In this document: in pieces, positions 1-7,742 of the stretch
How positions within the stretch are numbered: position 1 is the stretch's first letter
Layout: each line of letters opens with the position of its first letter
Origin: an uncultured Eubacterium sp.
GTDB taxonomy: Bacteria; Bacillota; Clostridia; Lachnospirales; Lachnospiraceae
Length of the DNA: 17,234 nucleotides
NCBI GenBank assembly: GCA_900547255.1
Contig: URGC01000052.1
Location: 1-17,234, forward strand
Reading direction: 5' to 3'
Notes under the pieces: generated by a model
What the model saw: the letters and a program-made list of their open reading frames with translations, nothing else
Databases searched by the model: none
Told to the model about the DNA's origin: nothing
Position numbers and translations under genes: made by a program

Positions 1-55
1 TTGAGGATTGTGAGAGTGCAAAGCACGTAGCAATCTGGTATCAAAGGGGTCAAAA
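1..55 (+). repeat. R1 dispersed repeat, copy 1 (left edge of window)
   Basis: The first 55 bases match positions 2929-2983 with two differences (C/T and A/G). The shared core includes gcacgtagcaatctggtat followed by AAAGGGGTCA. Here the 3' arm of the GGGGTCAAAA hairpin is missing and the sequence diverges after base 55, so this is a truncated copy. It lies in the leader of rnpA, in the short space where the rpmH-rnpA junction is expected. Its left boundary is outside the window. Confidence 0.8.
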
Positions 56-123
56 GTCCAGAATGTTATTGTGCATGTACAAATCAGCATTTTGGAATAT
101 TGAGATGGAAGACAGGTGTGAAT

Positions 124-480
124 ATGAAGTATGAACATTTTGAGACATTGAAGAAAAATAGTGATTTTAAAAATGTATATAATAAGAAAAAATCCTTTAG
201 TGATAAATATCTTGTTATGTATATAAGCAAGAACGGAACGGATACGATTAGACTTGGTGTATCTGTGAGTAAGAAAGTCGGGAATAGTATTGTCCGACAC
301 AGGCTTGCAAGACTCATAAGAGAGAGCTTCAGACTTGAAAGTCATAAGATTCAAAAGGGTCTTGATATTGTGGTTATTGCCAGGACAAGCCTGAAAGACA
401 AAGGTTATAATGAAACTCATCAGTCAATGGTTAAGTTATGTAAACATTTTGGTATATATGATGAAGAAAATCCTGCTTAA
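124..480 (+). CDS. rnpA: Ribonuclease P protein component
   Basis: The 118-residue product is the protein subunit of RNase P, which helps the catalytic RNA remove 5' leaders from pre-tRNAs. It has the family layout: an N-terminal LKKNSDFKNVYNKKKS segment, then RLGVSVSKKVGNSIVRHRLARLIRE, whose RNR-type RNA-binding motif reads RHR here. Length is normal for the family. I chose ATG 124 because AGGTG at 114-118 sits five bases upstream; an upstream TTG at 100 in the same frame has no such site. The gene overlaps yidD by about 20 bases, as is usual in the rpmH-rnpA-yidD-yidC cluster, which suggests translational coupling. Identity is firm; only the exact start is slightly open. Confidence 0.97.
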   Translation: MKYEHFETLKKNSDFKNVYNKKKSFSDKYLVMYISKNGTDTIRLGVSVSKKVGNSIVRHRLARLIRESFRLESHKIQKGLDIVVIARTSLKDKGYNETHQSMVKLCKHFGIYDEENPA

Positions 481-715
481 ATTAATATGGTTTTATCAGA
501 ATGCAATATCTCCTTATAAAGGAAGAAGTTACTGCAATTATGTTCCAACATGTTCTGCCTATGCAAAAGAGGCTATAGAGACCTATGGTGCTGCAAAGGG
601 TGGATTTATGGCTTTAAAAAGGTTTTTAAGATGTAATCCTTTCATGAAGGGTGGTTATGACCCGGTACCTGTTAAGGGGAAGAATTCATATAAGAAGATT
701 ACACCTAAACCATAA
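461..715 (+). CDS. yidD: Membrane protein insertion efficiency factor YidD
   Basis: The 84-residue protein has the full YidD signature: a short amphipathic N-terminus (MKKILLKLIWFYQNAISP), the Cys motif CNYVPTCSAYAKEAIE, then GAAKGGFMALKRFLRCNP and GGYDPVP near the C-terminus. The family is a small membrane-associated protein thought to assist YidC-dependent insertion. It begins inside the last codons of rnpA. ATG occurs twice in a row at 458 and 461; no strong Shine-Dalgarno sequence precedes them, so initiation probably depends on ribosomes finishing rnpA. yidC follows after 13 bases. A longer frame upstream of 458 is just the overlap with rnpA and has no family similarity. Confidence 0.95.
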   Translation: MKKILLKLIWFYQNAISPYKGRSYCNYVPTCSAYAKEAIETYGAAKGGFMALKRFLRCNPFMKGGYDPVPVKGKNSYKKITPKP

Positions 716-728
716 TGGAGGTAATAAA

Positions 729-1964
729 TTGTATAATACAATAATTAACCCAATTGCTACATTACTTGGTAAGGTAATGGATATCCTTTTCACAGGACTT
801 AATGCAATTGGTATCGGTAATATTGCTATTGCAATTATATTGTTTACACTTATTGTCAAGCTTTGTATGCTTCCACTTACAATCAAGCAGTCAAAGATGA
901 CAAAGTTAAACTCTGTTATCCAGCCTGAAATCAAAGCAATACAGGCTAAATACAAAGGAAAACAGGGTGATCCTGCGGCGGCAGCCAAGATGCAGGAAGA
1001 AACCAAAGCTGTATATGAAAAATATGGTACATCAATGATGGGTGGATGCTGGCAGCTTCTTATACAGTTTCCTATCCTGATGGCACTTTACAGAGTGTTC
1101 CAGAGAGTACCTATATATATAACAGCTTTAAAGCAGCCATTTCTTGAGATACTTGACAAAACAGGTATATTTGCATCAGATGGATTTGCAGATTACATGG
1201 GTTCTACATTCTCAGTATCATCATCAAGAATTGTGTCAGACTGGACTAACCTTGATGATACAATCGTAGCTATGAACTCATTCACAGCAGACCAGTGGGA
1301 TACATTCAGAGAGCATTTCTCTTCATATGCTGATATCATCACACAGAATCAGCATCTTATCAATGAGATGAATACAACACTCTTTGGAATCAACATTTCA
1401 CAGGTTCCTACATTTGCTTTAAATGCAGCTATCCTTATCCCTATCTTAGCCGGTGTATCACAGTATATCAGTACTAAGATTATGCAGGGTAAGCAGGAGA
1501 TAGATGACGATAACCCAGCAGCAGCTTCAATGAAGATGATGACAATATTCATGCCAATTATGTCAGCATTCATCGCATTCTCAGTTCCTGCCGGTCTTGG
1601 TCTTTACTGGATTGCTACTGCTGTTATACAGACAATCATCCAGCTTATTGTTAACAGATATTATGATAAGCTTGGTACAGAAAAGATAGTAGAAAAGAAT
1701 ATAGAAAAGCGTAATAAAAAGCTTGCTAAACAGGGTCTTTCACCTGAAAAGATTGCAAAGAATGCAACAACAACAACTAAGAATATCAGTTCTGTAGATA
1801 AGAACAAGGATAGAATTGAGAAGCTTCAGGCTATGAAAGATGCTAATGACCAGAAGATTAAAGAAATCAAAGAATCTACTTCATATTATAAGACAGCTAA
1901 ACCAGGAAGTCTTGCAGAGAAGGCTGGAATGGTAGCAAAGTACAACGAAAAAACTAAAAAGTAA
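729..1964 (+). CDS. yidC: Membrane protein insertase YidC/Oxa1 family
   Basis: This 411-residue insertase folds and inserts membrane proteins, alone or with SecYEG. Visible parts are a first core membrane segment around residues 31-50 (NIAIAIILFTLIVK), the cytoplasmic hairpin LPLTIKQSKMTKLNSVIQPE, a second segment with GGCWQLLIQFPILMALYRVF, a long extracytoplasmic insert (roughly residues 125-230), and the paired C-terminal segments around IFMPIMSAFIAFSVPAGLGLYWIAT. The position usually held by the hydrophilic-groove Arg appears to be Lys. A Lys-rich cytoplasmic tail of about 85 residues ends the protein. I start it at TTG 729, since GGAGG at 717-721 is seven bases upstream; the next in-frame ATG would cut into the N-terminal region. 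Confidence 0.95.
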   Translation: MYNTIINPIATLLGKVMDILFTGLNAIGIGNIAIAIILFTLIVKLCMLPLTIKQSKMTKLNSVIQPEIKAIQAKYKGKQGDPAAAAKMQEETKAVYEKYGTSMMGGCWQLLIQFPILMALYRVFQRVPIYITALKQPFLEILDKTGIFASDGFADYMGSTFSVSSSRIVSDWTNLDDTIVAMNSFTADQWDTFREHFSSYADIITQNQHLINEMNTTLFGINISQVPTFALNAAILIPILAGVSQYISTKIMQGKQEIDDDNPAAASMKMMTIFMPIMSAFIAFSVPAGLGLYWIATAVIQTIIQLIVNRYYDKLGTEKIVEKNIEKRNKKLAKQGLSPEKIAKNATTTTKNISSVDKNKDRIEKLQAMKDANDQKIKEIKESTSYYKTAKPGSLAEKAGMVAKYNEKTKK

Positions 1965-2011
1965 TATGTTTTCATTGTGATGTGGTAAGCCACATGAACA
2001 GGAGGATAAAT

Positions 2012-2890
2012 ATGGATTATATTGAGGTTTCAGGAAAAAATGTAGATGAGGCATTAACTAATGCTCTTATCAAATTAGAGACAACAAGTGATAAGGTTGA
2101 GTATGAGGTTATTGAAAAGGGAAGCTCAGGTTTCCTTGGTATGTTCAATAAGCCAGCAGTTATCCGTGTAAGAAAGAAAGCAGAGGAAGCAGCACAGCCA
2201 GTTAAGAAGGAAGATCCAGTTAAAGAGGCTGCTCCAGTAAAGAAAGAAGCTGAGAAGAAGCCTGCAAAGGCTGCTGAGCCAGCAAAGACAGAAAAGCCAT
2301 CTTTCAAAAAGGAAGAGCCTGTTGTTGAAAAGAAAGCATCTCATGATGATTCAGAGGATATAGCTGAGGAGAAGAAGTCTAAGTATACATCAGTTATGCC
2401 TAATGAAGAAATCGAGAGAAGAATCAAGACATTCCTTGCAGATATGTTTGCAGCTATGGGATTTGAGGTAGAAGTTAAGGTATTATTCGATGATCCTGAG
2501 TGTGTTAATGTAGAGTTATCTGGTCCTAACATGGGTGTTCTTATCGGCAAGAGAGGACAGACACTTGATTCAATCCAGTATATTACAAGCCTTGTAGTTA
2601 ACAAGGGTAAAGATAAGTATGTAAGAATCAAGCTTGATACAGAGGACTACAGAAACAGAAGAAAGGAAACTCTTGAAAATCTTGCAAGAAATATAGCTTA
2701 CAAGGTTAAGAGAAGCAGAAGACCTGTTTCACTTGAGCCAATGAACCCTTATGAGAGAAGAATCATTCATTCAGCACTTCAGAATGATAAGTTCGTATCT
2801 ACTAAGAGTGAGGGCGAAGAGCCATTCAGACATGTAGTTGTATACCTCGACAGAGAGAAGAACGGATACAGAGGCAAGTCTGAGAGATAA
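2012..2890 (+). CDS. jag: RNA-binding protein Jag/KhpB (SpoIIIJ-associated)
   Basis: The 292-residue protein has three domains. Residues 1-52 are the Jag_N domain (MDYIEVSGKNVDEALTNALI, with GSSGFLGMF). Residues about 56-125 are a low-complexity Lys/Ala/Glu/Pro linker with repeated PVKKE and EPAKTEKP words. Residues about 130-215 are a KH domain with the GxxG loop GKRG at 179-182. Residues about 216-280 are an R3H domain with the RxxxH motif at R249-H253. In firmicutes KhpB/Jag binds RNA with KhpA and affects cell elongation and division. AGGAGG at 2000-2005, six bases before ATG 2012, fixes the start. It is the last gene of the rnpA operon; the first strong terminator lies 230 bases downstream. 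Confidence 0.95.
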   Translation: MDYIEVSGKNVDEALTNALIKLETTSDKVEYEVIEKGSSGFLGMFNKPAVIRVRKKAEEAAQPVKKEDPVKEAAPVKKEAEKKPAKAAEPAKTEKPSFKKEEPVVEKKASHDDSEDIAEEKKSKYTSVMPNEEIERRIKTFLADMFAAMGFEVEVKVLFDDPECVNVELSGPNMGVLIGKRGQTLDSIQYITSLVVNKGKDKYVRIKLDTEDYRNRRKETLENLARNIAYKVKRSRRPVSLEPMNPYERRIIHSALQNDKFVSTKSEGEEPFRHVVVYLDREKNGYRGKSER

Positions 2891-2891
2891 C

Positions 2892-2910
2892 CATTTTTCA
2901 AAGAAAAATG
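2892..2910 (+). other. Small hairpin just after jag
   Basis: Two bases after the jag stop, an eight-base stem (catttttc / gaaaaatg) with an AAA loop is visible. No T-run follows, so it is not a convincing intrinsic terminator. It may protect the mRNA 3' end or be the left part of the adjoining R1 repeat. Confidence 0.35.
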
Positions 2911-2928
2911 AGCGGATTACGAATGTTT

Positions 2929-3006
2929 TTGAGGATTGTGAGAGTGCAAAGCACGTAGCAATCTGGTATTAAAGGGGTCAGAATACCTTTTGACCCCAAC
3001 ATCATA
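2929..3006 (+). repeat. R1 dispersed repeat, copy 2
   Basis: A near-complete copy of R1. The left part matches positions 1-55, and the right part has the hairpin GGGGTCAGAA-TACC-TTTTGACCCC followed by AACATCAT. The stem is ten pairs with one G-T wobble. Short inner self-pairing GTGC-AAA-GCAC also occurs in the left part. No T-run follows the hairpin, so it is unlikely to be a simple terminator. It lies between jag and its terminator. Confidence 0.8.
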
Positions 3007-3023
3007 ATTAATAGAAGTAAACT

Positions 3024-3100
3024 TATTTTGGCTGAAATAGAAAAAATTTTCTGATAAAATCCAAAATATGCTAATTTAAAGTGAATTTTAGATTGGTTTG
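3024..3100 (-). repeat. R3 repeat, copy a (inverted relative to 7651-7728)
   Basis: Read on the minus strand this stretch contains CAAACC, then TATTTTGGATTTT, exactly 18 bases, then TTTCAGCCAAAA. The same words with the same 18-base gap occur on the plus strand at 7651-7728. TATTTTGG and CCAAAATA can pair, so each copy can form an imperfect stem-loop. Function unknown. Confidence 0.55.
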
Positions 3101-3119
3101 AATCAATTAAGATTAAAAG

Positions 3120-3172
3120 GGCGGAAAAATCCAAGAATTCATAGATTTCTGGATTTTTCCGCCTCATTTTTT
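3120..3172 (+). terminator. Intrinsic terminator of the rnpA-yidD-yidC-jag operon
   Basis: A perfect 14-base stem (ggcggaaaaatcca at 3120-3133, tggatttttccgcc at 3150-3163) with a 16-base loop is followed within three bases by TTTTTT (3167-3172). The hairpin is the left half of the composite T repeat described at 3120-3227. Confidence 0.8.
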
Positions 3173-3227
3173 ATATAAAGAAAATACTTGGGTTTAGCGA
3201 AGTGTAAAGATGCACTTTTTGGATTTT
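3120..3227 (+). repeat. T composite repeat, copy A (terminator plus conserved tail)
   Basis: Behind the terminator hairpin, 17 bases GTTTAGCGAAGTGTAAA (3192-3208) and TTTTTGGATTTT (3216-3227) recur after serS at 15186-15202 and 15210-15221. All landmarks (left GCG, right CGC, GTTTAGCG, TTTTTGG) keep the same offset of 11994 bases, so the two copies align without gaps over about 107 bases. The rest of the 523-base spacer between jag and mnmE is AT-rich with no gene. Confidence 0.7.
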
Positions 3228-3363
3228 ATGAAGATAAATATGTTAAGAAATCCAATTTAACTCGTAAAGTAAATAATTATAGAAATTCAAGAGACTGCTG
3301 GTAAAAGTAAGCTTTTTTTGGTATACTATTATAATTGTTTATATGTTGATGTATGTGTTAATA

Positions 3364-3390
3364 TTGACATCAGCAGGATAAGATTATAAG
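3364..3390 (+). promoter_or_regulatory. Weak promoter candidate for mnmE
   Basis: TTGACA at 3364-3369 is followed, after 15 bases, by TATAAG at 3385-3390, just upstream of the mnmE ribosome binding site (AGGGAG, 3401-3406). The -35 word is perfect but the spacing is short and the -10 imperfect. A second AT-rich candidate with TATAAT lies at 3330-3335 without a clear -35. Only the general placement after the upstream terminator is convincing. Confidence 0.25.
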
Positions 3391-3413
3391 TTTCAAGGTC
3401 AGGGAGAAATGCA

Positions 3414-4787
3414 ATGGAGCACACTATAGCAGCGATATCTACAAGTACCATGAGCAATGGTGGAATAAGTATAGTACGTATGAGTGGTGAAGATGCGGTA
3501 GAGATAGCAGATAAGATATTCGTATCGGCTTCAGGTAAGAAATTATCAGAAGTGCCAAGCCATACGGTTCATTATGGACATATTGTAAGTAATGGTGAAG
3601 TGTGTGATGAGGTTCTTGTGATAGTGATGAGAGCACCTAACACATATACAAGAGAAGATGTTGTTGAGATTAACTGTCATGGTGGAATACTTGTTACAAG
3701 AAAGGTGCTTGCGGCATGTATGGATGCTGGCGCAATGCCTGCTGAACCAGGAGAATTTACTAAGAGAGCATTTCTTAATGGAAGAATAGACCTTTCACAG
3801 GCAGAGGCCGTTATAGATGTTATCAACTCTAAGAATGATTATGCACTAAAGTCATCTGTGAATCAGTTAGATGGTGCATTATCCAAGAAAATCCGTGATT
3901 TGAGAGAGATTATAATTAATCATGTGGCATATATTGAGGCTGCATTGGATGATCCTGAACACATAGAGCTGGATAACTATGTTGATAAGGTTAAAATTGA
4001 TGTTGATAACTGTGTGAATATTGTGGATAACCTTGTGAAAAATGCCGAAAACGGTCGTATAGTGCGGGATGGAATCAAGACAGTTATCTTGGGGAAAACT
4101 AATGCGGGCAAATCGAGCCTTTTAAATGCACTTGCAAGAGAAGACAGAGCGATAGTTACAGATATAGAAGGAACCACAAGGGATGTACTCGAAGAGCAGA
4201 TTAATATAGGTGGAATAACACTCAATCTCATAGATACTGCCGGAATACGAAAGACAGATGATTATGTGGAGAATATCGGTGTTGAGAAAGCTAAGAAATA
4301 CGCTTCTGAAGCTGATTTGATAATATATGTTGTTGATGGTTCAAGACAGCTTGATAATAACGATTATGATATAATGAATCTTATCAAGGACAAAAAGGTA
4401 ATTGTCCTTCTTAATAAGTCAGATATAGGACAGGTTGTAAGTGCCAACGATTTAAAAGACCTGTCATGCTGTGATATAATATCCGTGTCTGCGAAAGAGG
4501 AGACTGGATTAGATAAGCTTGAAGAGGGAATAAAGCAGTTATTCTTCTCAGGCAATATATCATTTAATGATGAAGTTATAATAACTAATGCAAGACACAA
4601 AGCACTTTTACAGGAGACTTTGAACAGCTTAAAGCTTGTGTCAGATGCTATAGATATGGGAGTAAGTGAGGATTTCCTCACAATAGACCTTATGAATGCG
4701 TATGAAAAGCTTGGACTTATAATAGGTGAGGCAGTTGAAGATGACCTTGCCAACCAGATTTTCAGCAAATTCTGCATGGGTAAGTAA
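3414..4787 (+). CDS. mnmE: tRNA uridine-5-carboxymethylaminomethyl modification GTPase MnmE
   Basis: The 457-residue GTPase works with MnmG to modify U34 of certain tRNAs. The N-terminal tetrahydrofolate-binding domain (MEHTIAAISTSTMSNGGISI, CHGG, PGEFTKRAF, AEAVIDVI) is followed by a helical domain with an inserted G domain: G1 GKTNAGKS at 227-234, G2 GTTRD at 253-257, G3 DTAG at 274-277, G4 NKSD at 334-337 and G5 SAK at 359-361. The C-terminal CxGK motif (CMGK, 454-457) with its catalytic Cys is intact. AGGGAG seven bases upstream supports ATG 3414. mnmG follows after 130 bases. Length and motifs are standard, so the gene should be functional. Confidence 0.97.
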   Translation: MEHTIAAISTSTMSNGGISIVRMSGEDAVEIADKIFVSASGKKLSEVPSHTVHYGHIVSNGEVCDEVLVIVMRAPNTYTREDVVEINCHGGILVTRKVLAACMDAGAMPAEPGEFTKRAFLNGRIDLSQAEAVIDVINSKNDYALKSSVNQLDGALSKKIRDLREIIINHVAYIEAALDDPEHIELDNYVDKVKIDVDNCVNIVDNLVKNAENGRIVRDGIKTVILGKTNAGKSSLLNALAREDRAIVTDIEGTTRDVLEEQINIGGITLNLIDTAGIRKTDDYVENIGVEKAKKYASEADLIIYVVDGSRQLDNNDYDIMNLIKDKKVIVLLNKSDIGQVVSANDLKDLSCCDIISVSAKEETGLDKLEEGIKQLFFSGNISFNDEVIITNARHKALLQETLNSLKLVSDAIDMGVSEDFLTIDLMNAYEKLGLIIGEAVEDDLANQIFSKFCMGK

Positions 4788-4840
4788 TTTTAAGTATTAA
4801 TATTTATTTTAAATTTTTAAAATAAGTTAATTTGTGATGT

Positions 4841-4870
4841 TTATTGTGGTCAATTCATTATGACTATAAT
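4841..4870 (+). promoter_or_regulatory. Possible mnmG promoter
   Basis: A perfect TATAAT lies at 4865-4870, with TTATTG at 4841-4846 as a weak -35 (18-base gap). Upstream, a ten-base AT stem (ttattttaaa / tttaaaataa) lies around 4805-4826. The 130-base gap between mnmE and mnmG is long for an operon junction, so a separate promoter is plausible. No T-rich terminator with a GC stem was seen there. Confidence 0.3.
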
Positions 4871-4917
4871 GATAATAAAGATGTTTGTAACATGAAAGTG
4901 GAGGATGTATAAGAATC

Positions 4918-6798
4918 ATGGCTAATATTGTGGAAAATTATGATGTTGTTGTAGTTGGTACAGGACATGCCGGATGTGAAGCGGCACTTGCTTCTGCCAG
5001 ATTAGGTCTTAAAACAATTGCATTTACAGTAAGCTGTGAGAGTATTGCCATGATGCCTTGTAACCCTAATATAGGCGGCAGTTCCAAGGGACATCTTGTA
5101 AGAGAGATAGATGCACTTGGTGGTGAGATGGGTAAAAATATAGATGCTACATTTATACAGTCAAAGATGCTTAACAGTTCTAAAGGCCCTGCTGTCCACT
5201 CTCTTCGTGCACAGGCTGACAAGTCAGACTACAGCCACAGAATGAGAAAGGTTATGGAAAACACTGATAATCTTACAGTCCGTCAGGCTGAGGTTTCAGA
5301 GATAATCGTTGAAGATGGCGTGATTAAAGGCGTTAAGACTGTATCAGGAGCTGTGTATAATGCTAAGGCAGTTGTACTCTGTACAGGCGTATACCTTAAA
5401 GCCAGATGTATATATGGTGATGTTAGTTATGAGACAGGTCCTAACGGACTTTTGCCAGCGACAATGCTTACACAGTCGCTTGTTGATAATGGAATAGAGG
5501 TAAGAAGATTTAAAACTGGTACACCAGCCAGAGTTGATAAGAGGTCAATAGATTTCAGCAAAATGACAGAACAGTTTGGTGATGAGAGAGTTGTGCCATT
5601 TTCATTTACAACAGACCCTGATTCAATCCAGAAAGACCAGGTTTCATGCTGGCTTACATATACTAATGAGGATACACACAAGATTATAAGAGATAATCTT
5701 GACCGTTCACCTCTGTATGCGGGTGTTATTCATGGAACTGGACCTAGATACTGTCCATCAATTGAGGACAAAATTGTAAGATTTGCAGATAAAGACAGAC
5801 ATCAGATATTCATTGAGCCAGAAGGTCTCTACACTAATGAGATGTATCTTGGTGGAATGTCAAGCTCAATGCCAGAAGATGTGCAGTATTCCATGATACA
5901 TACTGTTCCCGGACTTGAGAATGCCGTTATTGTAAGAAATGCTTATGCTATCGAATATGACTGCATTAATGCAATTCAGCTTAAATCTTCACTTGAATTT
6001 AAGAATATAAGTGGATTGTTCTCAGGCGGACAGATTAACGGAAGTTCTGGTTATGAGGAAGCGGCTGCGCAGGGTATAATAGCTGGTATCAACGCTGCCA
6101 TGTATGTTAAGAACGAAGAACCACTTATATTACAGCGTTCTGAGAGTTATATAGGTGTTCTGATAGATGACCTTGTAACTAAGGAGACAGCAGAGCCATA
6201 CAGAATGATGACTTCAAGGGCTGAGTACAGGCTTATACTCCGTCAGGATAATGCTGACCTTAGATTAACTAAATATGGTTACAGAGTTGGTCTTATTGAT
6301 GAAAAGCGTATGAATGGCGTGATTAACAAGGAAAAGCAGATAGAAGAAGAGATAGAGCGTGTTAAGAGTGTCAATATAGGAACTAATGAGACAGTCCAGA
6401 AGCTTGTAACACAGTATGGCAGCACAGAGCTTACAACGGGTGTAACACTTGCTGAACTTATCAAGCGTCCTGAACTTACATACGATATTCTTGCACCGAT
6501 TGACCCACACAGACCAGAGCTTGCGTGGGATGTGAGAGAACAGGTTAATATTAATCTCAAATATGAAGGCTATATTGACAGACAGTTACGTCAGGTTGAA
6601 CATTTCAAGAAACTCGAAAATAAGATAATTCCTGATACAATTGATTATATGCAGATTAGCGGTCTTAGAAAAGAAGCTATGCAGAAGCTTGATAAATTCA
6701 AGCCTCATTCAATCGGTCAGGCATCAAGAATATCAGGTGTATCACCAGCCGATATATCAGTGCTTCTGGTATATATGGAGAGTATGAGAAGAAAATAA
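4918..6798 (+). CDS. mnmG: tRNA uridine-5-carboxymethylaminomethyl modification enzyme MnmG (GidA)
   Basis: This 626-residue FAD protein is the partner of MnmE in making the C5 aminomethyl-type modification of tRNA U34. The N-terminus has the dinucleotide-binding motif GTGHAG at residues 14-19, followed by the family blocks MMPCNPNIGGSSKGHLVREIDALGG and SSKGPAVHSLRAQADK. GLFSGGQINGSSGYEEAAAQG is the second conserved FAD block, and the C-terminal helical domain (LRKEAMQKLDKFKPHSIGQASRISGVSPADISVLL) binds MnmE. GGAGG (4900-4904) is 13 bases before ATG 4918, longer than usual; no in-frame alternative is better. rsmG begins 10 bases after its stop. Confidence 0.97.
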   Translation: MANIVENYDVVVVGTGHAGCEAALASARLGLKTIAFTVSCESIAMMPCNPNIGGSSKGHLVREIDALGGEMGKNIDATFIQSKMLNSSKGPAVHSLRAQADKSDYSHRMRKVMENTDNLTVRQAEVSEIIVEDGVIKGVKTVSGAVYNAKAVVLCTGVYLKARCIYGDVSYETGPNGLLPATMLTQSLVDNGIEVRRFKTGTPARVDKRSIDFSKMTEQFGDERVVPFSFTTDPDSIQKDQVSCWLTYTNEDTHKIIRDNLDRSPLYAGVIHGTGPRYCPSIEDKIVRFADKDRHQIFIEPEGLYTNEMYLGGMSSSMPEDVQYSMIHTVPGLENAVIVRNAYAIEYDCINAIQLKSSLEFKNISGLFSGGQINGSSGYEEAAAQGIIAGINAAMYVKNEEPLILQRSESYIGVLIDDLVTKETAEPYRMMTSRAEYRLILRQDNADLRLTKYGYRVGLIDEKRMNGVINKEKQIEEEIERVKSVNIGTNETVQKLVTQYGSTELTTGVTLAELIKRPELTYDILAPIDPHRPELAWDVREQVNINLKYEGYIDRQLRQVEHFKKLENKIIPDTIDYMQISGLRKEAMQKLDKFKPHSIGQASRISGVSPADISVLLVYMESMRRK

Positions 6799-6808
6799 GC
6801 GAGGTTAT

Positions 6809-7558
6809 ATGGATAATAACGAATTTAAAGAACTTTTGATGAAAGAGCATGTTGAGATAACGGACAAACAGGTGGAACAGTTCAATACATATTATGAGAC
6901 TCTTATTGAGTGGAATGAATTTATGAATCTTACTGCGATAACAGAGTATGATGATGTTATGATTAAGCATTTCGCAGACAGTGTTGCCATCAAATATGCT
7001 GTGGATAAGTTATCTGAAGAAAATGAGGCATGGGGAAAAGAATTTGCCTCTCTTAAGAGTATAATAGATGTAGGAACAGGAGCAGGTTTTCCGGGACTTC
7101 CGATTAAAATAGCATTTCCAGAATACAAGGTGATGCTTCTTGATTCGCTTAATAAGAGAGTTAAATTTCTTAATGAGGTTATCACAAGATTGAATATTTC
7201 GGACATAGATGCGGTACATTCAAGAGCAGAAGATGGTGCCAGAAATGTTTCTTTTCGCGAAAAATATGATATCGGTGTATCAAGGGCTGTTGCCAACATG
7301 TCTACATTATGTGAATATGTTCTGCCATTTGTAAGAGTTGGTGGATATTTTGTCGCATTCAAGTCAGGTAATGTGGAAGAAGAATTAGAAAATGCATCTA
7401 AGGCAATTCATGTGCTTGGCGGACAGGTTGTTAAGAAATATGCGTTTAATCTTCCTGACACGGATATTGAGAGAACACTTATATTTATTAAAAAGGTGGC
7501 TCCTACATCTAAGAAGTATCCAAGAAAAGCCGGACTTCCAGGCAAGGAGCCTATCTAG
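6809..7558 (+). CDS. rsmG: 16S rRNA (guanine527-N7)-methyltransferase RsmG (GidB)
   Basis: The 249-residue SAM-dependent enzyme methylates G527 of 16S rRNA. The SAM motif IIDVGTGAGFPGLPI is at residues 85-99, preceded by the typical N-terminal segment ending LIEWNEFMNLTAIT and HFADSV. Later blocks include LLDSLNKRVKFLNEV, SRAVANMSTLCEYVLPFVRVGG and the C-terminal KKYPRKAGLPGKEPI, typical of the family. GAGG at 6801-6804 precedes the ATG by four bases. It is 10 bases behind mnmG, the usual gidA-gidB pair, and is the last gene before a strong hairpin. Confidence 0.96.
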   Translation: MDNNEFKELLMKEHVEITDKQVEQFNTYYETLIEWNEFMNLTAITEYDDVMIKHFADSVAIKYAVDKLSEENEAWGKEFASLKSIIDVGTGAGFPGLPIKIAFPEYKVMLLDSLNKRVKFLNEVITRLNISDIDAVHSRAEDGARNVSFREKYDIGVSRAVANMSTLCEYVLPFVRVGGYFVAFKSGNVEEELENASKAIHVLGGQVVKKYAFNLPDTDIERTLIFIKKVAPTSKKYPRKAGLPGKEPI

Positions 7559-7585
7559 GGTTGAGGTTTGGATGAAATAAAACAA

Positions 7586-7634
7586 AGCTGCGGATAAATC
7601 CATTTTTTGATGAAATGTGGATTTATTCGCAGCT
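7586..7634 (+). terminator. Hairpin terminator after rsmG, diverged T-repeat copy
   Basis: A 17-pair stem with one G-T wobble (7586-7602 with 7618-7634, core gctgcggataaatcca) has a 15-base loop. It lies 27 bases behind rsmG and faces the convergent gene at 7743, so it may end transcripts from both sides. The T-run on the plus side is weak (TATTATTGTT). The distance from its GCG (7590) to the downstream TTTTGGATTTT (7686) is 96 bases, the same as in T copies A and B. Confidence 0.65.
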
Positions 7635-7650
7635 ATTATTGTTATAGAGC

Positions 7651-7728
7651 CAAACCTATATCGTACTGATACTGAAAGTAGTGTATTTTGGATTTTCTGA
7701 GTGTATCCATACTGTTTCAGCCAAAATT
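7651..7728 (+). repeat. R3 repeat, copy b
   Basis: CAAACC at 7651-7656, TATTTTGGATTTT at 7684-7696 and TTTCAGCCAAAA at 7715-7726, with an 18-base gap between the last two, match copy a on the minus strand at 3024-3100. The bases between these blocks are poorly conserved while the spacing is nearly kept, as expected when structure or protein contacts matter. It lies in the spacer between convergent genes. Confidence 0.55.
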
Positions 7729-7742
7729 AGGGATAAATAATT

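Noticed and set aside
4905..4925. Six-codon ORF MYKNHG overlapping the mnmG start
   Set aside because: The GGAGG touches its ATG without any spacer, so it would not be initiated efficiently.
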